DNA from: Thermoplasmata archaeon
Lineage (GTDB): Archaea > Thermoplasmatota > Thermoplasmata > Thermoplasmatales > Thermoplasmataceae
DNA: 7,220 nucleotides
Reading direction: 5' to 3'
Assembly: GCA_021845325.1 (NCBI GenBank)
Contig: JAKBRR010000083.1
Span: 1-7,220, forward strand
Shown here: piece by piece, positions 1 to 5,691 of the stretch
Layout: every line of letters starts with the position of its first letter
Numbering within the stretch: position 1 is the first letter of the stretch
Made by a program: the position numbers and the translations under genes
The notes under the pieces: model-generated
Databases searched by the model: none
What the model saw: only the letters and a program-made list of their open reading frames with translations
Told to the model about the DNA's origin: nothing

Positions 1-1
1 G

Positions 2-433
2 GAGAATGTTGTTAAATACATTCACAAGGGAAAGGTAGTTGGAAGATCAATTGGCACAAACATATCAGTTGCAATTTCTCTCATAGGAACTCCATATATG
101 CCATCGACCGCTGGAAGAATACTTTTTGCTGAAGATACTGCCATTACCTCAGGCGATCTGGACAGATATTTTTCAGTACTGAATCTGACAGGATATCTGC
201 AGGAGTTTGCTGGCTTTGCCTTTGGTGAATTTAAACAGATAAACAGTAACGAGGAGCCAATGCCATATATTGAAGACATTATCCAGCAATATATGGATCA
301 GTTAAAGAAACCCTCTATTTACGGACTTCCTTTCGGTCATGGAGAGGATCAAATGCTGATTCCACTGAACGCAAAAATGTCCATCTCTTCAGAAAAACCA
401 TACGTTACCTTAGAACAGAATATTGTCAATTAG
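2..433 (+). CDS. Peptidase S66 (LD-carboxypeptidase / MccF-like) protein, 3' part
   Basis: The reading frame is open from the window edge, so the N-terminal half lies outside; 143 codons are visible. S66 enzymes are serine peptidases with a Ser-Glu-His triad. They include LdcA, which trims L,D-bonds in muropeptides, and MccF, which cleaves microcin C-type peptide-nucleotides. The C-terminal S66 domain is recognisable: a GRSIGTNIS turn (fragment residues 14-22), then GTPYMPSTAGRILFAEDTA (29-47), where Glu44 is the expected triad glutamate, then DRYFSVLNLTGYLQ, then GLPFGHGEDQMLIPLNAKMSI (108-128), where His113 is the expected triad histidine. The Ser nucleophile would be in the missing half. 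The domain ends normally shortly after the His block, so the C-terminus looks intact. In an archaeon without peptidoglycan the substrate is unlikely to be the cell's own wall; scavenging of bacterial peptides or detoxification of a peptide antibiotic are inferences. Family call is firm, substrate unknown. Confidence 0.88.
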   Translation, partial: ENVVKYIHKGKVVGRSIGTNISVAISLIGTPYMPSTAGRILFAEDTAITSGDLDRYFSVLNLTGYLQEFAGFAFGEFKQINSNEEPMPYIEDIIQQYMDQLKKPSIYGLPFGHGEDQMLIPLNAKMSISSEKPYVTLEQNIVN

Positions 434-501
434 GATCTTTAAAATTTAATGAACCCCCATTTGTGAAGGGAGCAAGTTAATTATATCTTTAAGACTCAAG
501 A

Positions 502-516
502 TTTAAATTTATAAAT
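502..516 (+). promoter_or_regulatory. TATA box region for the small membrane protein gene
   Basis: A run of TTTAAA followed by TTTATAAAT lies 14-28 bp before the ATG at 530. In archaea transcription starts about 25 bp downstream of the TATA centre, which here falls at or next to the ATG. No Shine-Dalgarno sequence is visible, so a leaderless mRNA is likely. Confidence 0.5.
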
Positions 517-529
517 CCCATCCTTATCA

Positions 530-898
530 ATGTCCCTCAGGGATTCTGATAATTTCTACGGTATTTTATTTACAATTACGGCATTTATTTACCTTCTAAC
601 TGGAGCCATACTTCTCTTAACTGGATTCATGTGGGGCTTTCCCTCTGAACACAAGGATCCTGTGTTTATCCTCCTATTTTTTGGATTTGCGGTAATGATA
701 GTCTTTGGAATGTCATATATTCTAATTCCAAGGGTAATGAATTTCAATGTTCGAAAAACCATGACCAGAATTCAATACTTTATCTATAACACAGGATTGA
801 TAGTGTCCTTCACTTCTATGGAAATGAGCATTAACTATGGCAAGATTCTTATCATTTCTGCTGGATTGGTTTTTGGTTTTGTTCTTTTGATTCTATAA
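530..898 (+). CDS. Small four-helix membrane protein, distantly like part of haem-copper oxidase subunit I
   Basis: A 122-residue protein that is almost entirely hydrophobic. Four membrane segments are apparent at about residues 10-34, 45-67, 80-98 and 103-122, joined by short loops; the loop between helices 3 and 4 is only a few residues. I do not recognise a named family. The stretch GFAVMIVFGMSYILIPRV (52-69) followed by RIQYFIYNTGLI (80-91) resembles the 'GxxxMxIFGxxYHxLPR ... QFxxxNxGL' pattern of cytochrome-oxidase subunit I-like and NnrS-like membrane proteins. However, the histidine of the YHxLPR-type motif is Ile here, and the only His (41) is in a loop, so haem binding of the usual kind is not supported. 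The ATG at 530 is chosen because the TATA box sits just before it and the first helix starts a few residues later. The gene stands alone, 96 bp after the S66 gene and convergent with the DUF1059 gene. Coding status is fairly sure, function unknown. Confidence 0.72.
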   Translation: MSLRDSDNFYGILFTITAFIYLLTGAILLLTGFMWGFPSEHKDPVFILLFFGFAVMIVFGMSYILIPRVMNFNVRKTMTRIQYFIYNTGLIVSFTSMEMSINYGKILIISAGLVFGFVLLIL

Positions 899-1085
899 AT
901 TGCGATTTATGTCTGGAATATATCCGGTGTTAAACATACAACCAGTGAATCTGTCTGATATATTTTATAAAATCAGATTGCGTAAATAATAGCATACTGA
1001 ACCTATACAATAAAAATAGCACACAAATAATAAATGTATTTATCTACAATTACTTTAATCTGGCATTGAAAAGTGATTATTTATT
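899..1085. other. Convergent intergenic gap with an inverted repeat
   Basis: This gap lies between two convergent genes. It is A+T-rich and I see no further gene or RNA in it. It holds an inverted repeat, TCTGAT (954-959) with ATCAGA (972-977), and the right arm shares one base with the 10-bp palindrome TTTTATAAAA (963-972) that lies between the arms. This could fold in RNA and might take part in ending transcription from one or both sides. That is a guess: archaeal termination mainly needs U-tracts, and no long T run follows the repeat. Confidence 0.3.
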
Positions 1086-1277
1086 TTAGTCCCTGTAGTC
1101 CTCTACCTCTTCCAGTGATCTGTTCACAAGATCAGTTAAGGATGTTGAGTCCTGCATTTCATGGAACCGCTGGGCGTGTGCTCTTGCATGTTCTTCTGCC
1201 TCTTCCCTTGTCTTTGCAGTAACTTCATAATCGCATTCTTTTCCGGTTGCCCTGCATCGAAATCTGAACCTTGACAT
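1086..1277 (-). CDS. DUF1059 family small protein
   Basis: A 63-residue protein matching the short DUF1059 family found in archaea and bacteria, whose function is not known. The family pattern is visible: FRCRATGKECDYEV at the start, then AKTREEAEEHARAHAQRFHEM. Cys8, Cys15, His30, His34 and His39 are the conserved-type polar residues and could form a small metal site, which is inference. The length is typical of the single-domain members. The ATG at 1277 is preceded by a TATA-like box at the distance expected of a leaderless transcript. The gene is convergent with the small membrane protein gene and divergent from hutH, with 143 bp between the two start codons. The family call is good and the biochemical role is open. 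Confidence 0.85.
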   Translation of the reverse strand: MSRFRFRCRATGKECDYEVTAKTREEAEEHARAHAQRFHEMQDSTSLTDLVNRSLEEVEDYRD

Positions 1278-1298
1278 TAACTACTGTAAACCGAACCA

Positions 1299-1307
1299 TA
1301 TTAAAAA
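1299..1307 (-). promoter_or_regulatory. TATA box for the DUF1059 gene
   Basis: Read on the minus strand this is TTTTTAATA, centred about 26 bp before the ATG at 1277. The expected transcription start therefore coincides with the start codon, and no ribosome binding site is present. Confidence 0.45.
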
Positions 1308-1393
1308 TTTTGTTATTACATAACTATTATAATTTAACTGATTTTATTTTTCAATGCGAAAGTATGTTGAATTTCTGAATCACTTCATAAGTG

Positions 1394-1400
1394 TTAAATT
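1394..1400 (+). promoter_or_regulatory. Weak TATA-like element before hutH
   Basis: TTAAATT is centred about 24 bp before the ATG at 1421. It is short, but its spacing fits a leaderless start at 1421 and would exclude the in-frame GTG at 1391, which lies upstream of it. Confidence 0.3.
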
Positions 1401-1420
1401 CCTTGAAATCAATCACATCC

Positions 1421-2932
1421 ATGGAAGATGAGACAATTGAGATAGATGGATTCAACTTAAATCTTGAAAAATTCCAAAATATTGTTTTGAATAGAAAAAG
1501 GGTAGGAATTTCTGATAAAGCACGAAAAAATATCCAAAAATCAAGGGACTCGTTGGAAAGACTTATTGATTCTGGAAGAAACATTTACGGAGTTAATACA
1601 GGATTTGGAAGCCTGCTGAACAGAAAGATCAAGCCAGAGGAGGAGAGACAGTTACAGGTTAACCTGATAAGGAGCCATTCGGCCGGTTATGGAAAACCAT
1701 TGAGTGAAGATAAAGTTAGGAGTATAATGCTGGTAAGGGCAAATAGCCTCTGCAGAGGCCAATCGGGATGTACGGTTGAACTTGTCCAGAGGATCATGGA
1801 CTTTCTTAACCATGGAATTTGCCCCTATGTTCCTGAATTTGGATCTGTGGGATCCAGTGGAGATCTTGCGCCATTATCTCACATAATGCTTGCAATGATG
1901 GGTGAAGGTGAGATCATGGATAATGGAATAAAGAATGATGCATCTAAAGTACTGAAAGAAAGACACATCGAACCCTATGAACTAAAGGAAAAGGAGGCAC
2001 TGGCTTTCAATAACGGAACAGCTGCAATAACAGGAATTGGTATACTTGAATTACTCAGGGCTAAGAATAACCTTGCCCTAGCCACCGGATCTGCAATTCT
2101 TTCGATGGAGGCAATGGGTGCAACAAAAAAGGCATTCACACTATGGGTTCTGAAGGCAAGAGATCAACCTGGGCAGGCGAAAATAGGAAACGCATTATAT
2201 ACGAGACTGGATGGAAGTGCAAGTATTGAAGATGGTGACAGAAACAAAATTCAGGACGCATACACCATAAGATGTACACCACAGGTTTTCGGAGCCGTTC
2301 TTGATACGATAAATTATGTTCAATCAGTCCTTGTAAGAGAGATGAATTCAACTACAGATAATCCGTTGATTAATGATGATGAATACATTTCAGCTGGCAA
2401 TTTTCATGGTGAACCTGTTGCTCTTGTTTGTGATTTTCTAGCTATTGCACTAACTGATCTTGGAAATATGATAGAAAGGAGGATCGCAAGAATTACGGAT
2501 GAGAATCTCAGTGGACTGGATGCTTTTCTCGTCAGGAACAGTGGTCTTAATTCTGGATTCATGATAGCACAATATACAGCAGCAGCATTATGCAACAGGA
2601 ACAAGATTCTTGTTTATCCGGGATCAGCTGATAGTATACCCACATGTGCAAATCAGGAAGATCATGTAAGCATGGGTGCAAATTCAGCAAACAAGCTAAC
2701 AGAAATTAATGACAACCTGAACAGGATAATATCTACCGAATATGTACTGGCCATTCAGGGAATGGATCTAAAGAACAGTAAATACTCAGAATTTTCAGAG
2801 AGCATAAGAAAAGAAACAAGAAAACATATATCTTTTCTGGAACAGGACAGACCTATCTATAAGGATATAGATAGAATGCAGGAGATCATGAATGGGTTTG
2901 AGAAAGATACATACAAGGACTTATTTTACTAA
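1421..2932 (+). CDS. hutH: Histidine ammonia-lyase (histidase)
   Basis: Converts L-histidine to trans-urocanate and ammonia, the first step of histidine degradation, in the cytoplasm as a tetramer. The 503 residues from the ATG match the usual length of about 500. Visible landmarks, with known HAL roles: IYGVNTGFG with Tyr56; NLIRSHSAG with His86; GSVGSSGDLAPLSH, whose triad 145-147 cyclises to the MIO electrophile; FNNGTAA with Asn198; IQDAYTIRCTPQV with Gln278, Tyr281 and Arg284; GNFHGEPVAL; and ANQEDHVSMG with Glu413. The SH pair and Glu413 point to histidase rather than phenylalanine or tyrosine lyase. The MIO triad is Ser-Ser-Gly instead of the commoner Ala-Ser-Gly; this should still cyclise, because the central Ser and the Gly are kept. 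An in-frame GTG at 1391 would add ten residues, but the ATG fits the family N-terminus and the TATA-like spacing better. No hutU, hutI or hutG gene lies nearby in the window, so the rest of the pathway must be elsewhere or absent. Confidence 0.96.
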   Translation: MEDETIEIDGFNLNLEKFQNIVLNRKRVGISDKARKNIQKSRDSLERLIDSGRNIYGVNTGFGSLLNRKIKPEEERQLQVNLIRSHSAGYGKPLSEDKVRSIMLVRANSLCRGQSGCTVELVQRIMDFLNHGICPYVPEFGSVGSSGDLAPLSHIMLAMMGEGEIMDNGIKNDASKVLKERHIEPYELKEKEALAFNNGTAAITGIGILELLRAKNNLALATGSAILSMEAMGATKKAFTLWVLKARDQPGQAKIGNALYTRLDGSASIEDGDRNKIQDAYTIRCTPQVFGAVLDTINYVQSVLVREMNSTTDNPLINDDEYISAGNFHGEPVALVCDFLAIALTDLGNMIERRIARITDENLSGLDAFLVRNSGLNSGFMIAQYTAAALCNRNKILVYPGSADSIPTCANQEDHVSMGANSANKLTEINDNLNRIISTEYVLAIQGMDLKNSKYSEFSESIRKETRKHISFLEQDRPIYKDIDRMQEIMNGFEKDTYKDLFY

Positions 2933-2944
2933 TTGCCGTGATGT

Positions 2945-3475
2945 TTAACCCATTAATGATCCACATGAAGGACAGAATTTTGCTTCTTCATCAACAAGAG
3001 CCTGACACTGCCTGCATCTGATCTTGATAATTTCCTTCTTAACATCGGGATTCTCCGGAACCATTTGATGACTTGGCGTAATATTTTGTACAACAACACC
3101 AGGCTGCTGTTGCGTTCCTGTCTGATTATATGTCAGGTTTCCAGATTTGGCAGATGCGATTTGATTTATCCACAACTGTGGTTCCTTTACCTTGAAGCTG
3201 TACTGTGTTCCATCCGCATTGATCCTGAACTCGTGTCCCTTAAAGATGATATCCTTCTTCTTGTCTGCTACAAGAACGGAACTTAGGGGAATGTTGATTA
3301 TCACAATATCATGCTTATCCTTGACAAAAACCATTCTCCTGCTCTCTCTTGTTGTTTCCAGAACAATTCTTTTGTTTGTCAGAATCAAATTGCCCCTTTC
3401 TCTACCGTTACCAGTTTCAACACCATGTTCTGTCAGCAGAACTGCTTCTCCAGCGTCAAATAACATATGTTTCAT
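2945..3475 (-). CDS. GRAM/PH-like domain protein with C-terminal zinc ribbon
   Basis: A 176-residue soluble protein in two parts. Residues about 5-107 look like a GRAM or bacterial PH-like beta-sandwich: an opening strand AGEAVLLTEHGVE, the typical GNLILTNKRIVLE (28-40), IPLSSVLVADKKKD (62-75), then GTQYSFKVKEP and a closing helix LWINQIASAK. A flexible Gln/Asn/Pro-rich linker (about 111-145) follows. The end is a zinc ribbon with Cys154, Cys157, Cys168 and Cys171 (CX2C-X10-CX2C). Such domains bind lipids, proteins or metal, but no enzymatic role is evident. The stop is only 12 bp from the stop of hutH on the other strand, so the two genes are tightly convergent. An ATG at 3466 (Met4) is an alternative start. 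I chose 3475, the longest form, but the TATA-like spacing does not settle it. Domain calls are good, function unknown. Confidence 0.82.
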   Translation of the reverse strand: MKHMLFDAGEAVLLTEHGVETGNGRERGNLILTNKRIVLETTRESRRMVFVKDKHDIVIINIPLSSVLVADKKKDIIFKGHEFRINADGTQYSFKVKEPQLWINQIASAKSGNLTYNQTGTQQQPGVVVQNITPSHQMVPENPDVKKEIIKIRCRQCQALVDEEAKFCPSCGSLMG

Positions 3476-3492
3476 TATGATAACTTGATTAC

Positions 3493-3501
3493 CTATTTAA
3501 G
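3493..3501 (-). promoter_or_regulatory. TATA-like box for the GRAM/zinc-ribbon gene
   Basis: On the minus strand this reads CTTAAATAG, centred about 22 bp before the ATG at 3475 and about 31 bp before the ATG at 3466. It supports a very short or absent leader, but does not tell which ATG is used. Confidence 0.35.
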
Positions 3502-3529
3502 GATTGAATAGATGTGATAATTATTACTC

Positions 3530-4477
3530 TCAGATATCTATGTCCTGAAATATACCGATTGAATTTAGCCATTCCTGAATGGGCTGTATCCTTCGTATCA
3601 CGGGATTCAGGCCAAGCTCCATCAAACCAGTTTCCCTCAGTATTCCAAGCAATTCCAGGGTGAATATTGATGGATGAATTATAAAATATCTCATTATTCC
3701 ATTGTCAAGGGAATGCATTTTCAAAAGAACGGGTATGCGATCGTTTCTAATTTTATTATTAATATCTGTGAATATTGGATTCTTAATGTTTGCTTCGTAA
3801 AGTCTCCCTCTAACTATTTCGTTCAAGCTACTGCCAGCTTTTTGGCCATCCTTCAGTATATAAACTGCCGACACATGGCTTGATTCATATGGCGATTTTA
3901 TAATTCTGAACCAGCTATCGCCAAGTGCATCCATTCGTTCTGCAAATTTTATCTTGTCTAAGGTAAAATCATATTCGATCACCGAAACATTAGACCTGTT
4001 GCCAAGATCTTCCAGTGATTTCCTCAAACCACCACTTGGTCCTAAATATTCAATAGCCACATCGGAAGTTTGATCAAGTTTCTTAAGTAAAATTGATGAA
4101 ATTTCGTCAAGTTTAGTTTTAGAAAATATTATTTCGACCCTAAAAATTCCTTTATCTATCCATGCAGATGACAGTACAGAAGACCTTACTCCTACAAGCC
4201 CCTGCATCAATTCCCTAAAATCCTTTGAAACATCCATTTTTCTTGAAATTCTCCATATGCCATTCTTATTTACAGCATCCATGCTATTGAGGAAGATGAA
4301 TAATTCACGATTCATTTTTTGATCGTCTGGAAAGAATATGCTTATCTCTGTTATTTCTCCATCAACATAAATTCCCATTTCAGATTTTATGGAATATTTC
4401 CTTGCACCACTGGTCAGATCTGTATCTGGCGAAAATGAAAGCCTAAGTTTCCAGTCAAGAAGAGAATTGTCAGACAA
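3530..4477 (-). CDS. Paralogue A of a tandem family of about 315 residues with YLGPSGG motif, function unknown
   Basis: 315 residues, no signal peptide or membrane segment. It is clearly homologous to the next two minus-strand genes. Shared blocks: LLDWKLRLS (6-14); SEMGIYVDGEITEISIFFPDD (32-52); NGIWRISRK (72-80); VLSSAWIDKG (101-110), then strand RVEIIFS and helix KLDEISSILLKKL; IEYLGPSGG (142-150); SWFRIIKSP (188-196); RIPVLLKM and YFIIHPSIFTLELLGIL (247-280); and IQEWLNSI near the end. The pattern suggests repeated strand-strand-helix-strand units of an alpha/beta fold. No helix-turn-helix or catalytic motif is visible. The start is a TTG, because no ATG or GTG lies between it and the upstream in-frame stop. 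It gives a slightly shorter N-terminus than the paralogues, but the WKL block is retained. I do not recognise the family. A distant link to the sensor part of archaeal bacterio-opsin-activator-like regulators is possible but unproven. Confidence 0.8.
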   Translation of the reverse strand: MSDNSLLDWKLRLSFSPDTDLTSGARKYSIKSEMGIYVDGEITEISIFFPDDQKMNRELFIFLNSMDAVNKNGIWRISRKMDVSKDFRELMQGLVGVRSSVLSSAWIDKGIFRVEIIFSKTKLDEISSILLKKLDQTSDVAIEYLGPSGGLRKSLEDLGNRSNVSVIEYDFTLDKIKFAERMDALGDSWFRIIKSPYESSHVSAVYILKDGQKAGSSLNEIVRGRLYEANIKNPIFTDINNKIRNDRIPVLLKMHSLDNGIMRYFIIHPSIFTLELLGILRETGLMELGLNPVIRRIQPIQEWLNSIGIFQDIDI

Positions 4478-4478
4478 T
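4466..4478. promoter_or_regulatory. Palindrome ATTGTC-A-GACAAT over the start of paralogue A
   Basis: A perfect 6-bp inverted repeat with a one-base centre spans the TTG start codon (4475-4477). In a leaderless or short-leader transcript it could be an operator or a small RNA hairpin hiding the start. The half-site GACAA/TTGTC also occurs upstream of paralogues B and C. A chance match inside coding sequence cannot be excluded. Confidence 0.3.
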
Positions 4479-4516
4479 ATGATGTGGTTTAGATTTATTC
4501 AATACTTAAATTTAGT

Positions 4517-4526
4517 TATTATAAAT
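4517..4526 (-). promoter_or_regulatory. TATA-like box upstream of paralogue A
   Basis: On the minus strand the sequence reads ATTTATAATA, centred about 44 bp before the TTG at 4477. The predicted transcription start is about 4495, leaving a leader of roughly 18 bases. A second A+T-rich box, TTTAAGTAT, lies closer (4505-4513) and is an alternative. Confidence 0.35.
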
Positions 4527-4603
4527 AGTTATGATACTAATCTGATGAGTTTAAATGGTAATTTAACCTGATTCTTCCTATACTGGTCATAGTTTCACTT
4601 GTA

Positions 4604-5554
4604 TTATTCCCCGTCAAGCCATTCCTTTAGAGTTTCTATTCTTTCCAGATCAATTTTCCACTCATTGAACTGTTTTTCTGAGTCTGATATTAGCTGTAAA
4701 AGTTCTTCTGTAAATACCGATGGTGCGATAATAAAAGCCTTTAATACCGAGTCTTCAAGCATCTGTATTCTGCTGAGGGTTACGATATTTCTTTTTATTA
4801 TTTCGTTGTTTATTACGTTTATCACTTCATTTTTAGTTTTCCCATAGTAAACACCATCACCTATCTTAATTATTCTTGGATTCTTTAACTCAGAACCTTC
4901 GGTGAGATAGACGGCTTCTATGGATTTTGTCCCCAGAGGCATTTTTAAGATCCTTGACCAGTTCTCGTTGAGCAAATTGTCATTTAACTGTTTTTCTCCG
5001 GATTTTGTCCTCAGTGTCATTTGGATTACACTCAATGGATTTCTGTTATCTACAATTTTTAATATTCTCTCGTATCCCTCGCTGGGACCAAGATATTCTA
5101 TATTGAATTTCCACTTTTCCCCTTTGAATCCAATAATTGCTTTAGATACTGCATCCATGTCTTTGTAAGAGAAAAGGAATTCCGTAAAATATCTACCCTT
5201 GTCTATCCATACTGATGAAAGGACGCATGAAGGTATATTAATTAATTCCCTTACTGTATCCACGTAATCCCTTGACTTTGTTACCTTTCTATGAATTCTC
5301 CATATCCCATTCTCCAGAATCCCACCAGACTTGGATATAAATATAGCAAGGTCTCTTTCAATGTTAGATTCATCTGGAAAATATAAATTAATCTCAGCTT
5401 CATTTCCCTCAAGATGGAAACCTATTTCTGACCTTATATCGAATTTTTTAGAAGCTTTAGACACCTCTGTTCCCGGTTCTATGGAAGCTATCAACTTCCA
5501 GTTTAGACCATCCAGTTTTTTTAATATCCGGTGCCCATATCCCCCTTCTTCCAT
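4604..5554 (-). CDS. Paralogue B of the tandem YLGPSxG family, function unknown
   Basis: 316 residues, soluble by appearance. It is the middle copy of the array. Family blocks: LDGLNWKLIAS (14-24); KFDIRSEIGFHLEG (37-50); INLYFPDES (55-63); NGIWRIHRK (82-90); VLSSVWIDKG (111-120), followed by strand TEFLFS and helix DMDAVSKAIIG; IEYLGPSEG (152-160), where the second Gly-Gly pair of the other copies is Glu-Gly; NWSRILKMPLG (198-208); VYYGKTKNEVINVI (235-248); AFIIAPSVFTEELLQLI (273-289); and LKEWLDGE at the end. It shares WIDKG and NGIWRIxRK with copy A, but PLG and YY..TKN with copy C. The start is an ATG with GGAGA six bases upstream, the only Shine-Dalgarno-like sequence that I find convincing in the window, which fits a leadered mRNA. 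It is separated from copy A by 126 bp and from copy C by 137 bp. Function not recognised. Confidence 0.82.
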   Translation of the reverse strand: MEEGGYGHRILKKLDGLNWKLIASIEPGTEVSKASKKFDIRSEIGFHLEGNEAEINLYFPDESNIERDLAIFISKSGGILENGIWRIHRKVTKSRDYVDTVRELINIPSCVLSSVWIDKGRYFTEFLFSYKDMDAVSKAIIGFKGEKWKFNIEYLGPSEGYERILKIVDNRNPLSVIQMTLRTKSGEKQLNDNLLNENWSRILKMPLGTKSIEAVYLTEGSELKNPRIIKIGDGVYYGKTKNEVINVINNEIIKRNIVTLSRIQMLEDSVLKAFIIAPSVFTEELLQLISDSEKQFNEWKIDLERIETLKEWLDGE

Positions 5555-5560
5555 TTAATT

Positions 5561-5565
5561 TCTCC
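5561..5565 (-). promoter_or_regulatory. Shine-Dalgarno GGAGA of paralogue B
   Basis: On the minus strand GGAGA lies six bases before the ATG at 5554. Most other starts in this window lack such a site and look leaderless, so this one suggests that B has a real 5' leader and supports the chosen start. Confidence 0.5.
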
Positions 5566-5599
5566 AGATTAATAAATACTTTTAATTAAATTCTATTTT

Positions 5600-5644
5600 A
5601 CAAATGTTGTCTATTTATAAAAAATATTTGGTACAAAATGTTGT
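5600..5644 (-). promoter_or_regulatory. Putative promoter of paralogue B bracketed by two ACAACATTT(T)GT repeats
   Basis: On the minus strand the element ACAACATTTTGT (5644-5633) is followed by a strong TATA-like box TTTTTTATAAATA (5624-5612) and then by ACAACATTTGT (5610-5600). Each repeat is itself an imperfect ACAA/TTGT inverted repeat. The TATA centre near 5617 predicts a transcription start near 5591, about 37 bases before the ATG. One repeat would lie between TATA and start, the other just upstream of the TFB-binding region. This is the arrangement expected of operator sites, although the regulator is unknown. Confidence 0.45.
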
Positions 5645-5691
5645 ATATACAGGTATGATTTTAACAGATTTTGAGCACTTTACGTAAAATT

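Noticed and set aside
22..279. Minus-strand open frame opposite the S66 gene
   Set aside because: It is antisense to a clear S66 catalytic domain and its translation has no recognisable feature.
1391..1420. Possible GTG start ten codons before the hutH ATG
   Set aside because: The extra residues have no counterpart at the histidase N-terminus, and the TATA-like element lies downstream of the GTG.
3065..3488. Plus-strand open frames opposite the GRAM/zinc-ribbon gene
   Set aside because: They are antisense to a protein with recognisable domains, overlap each other and show no domain or promoter of their own.
4389..5558. Several plus-strand frames opposite paralogues A and B
   Set aside because: They are shadows of the conserved minus-strand genes; the three-way protein similarity fixes the coding strand.
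5600..5644. Start of a CRISPR array or mobile-element terminal repeat
   Set aside because: Only two short A+T-rich copies occur, with no regular array, transposase or target duplication.
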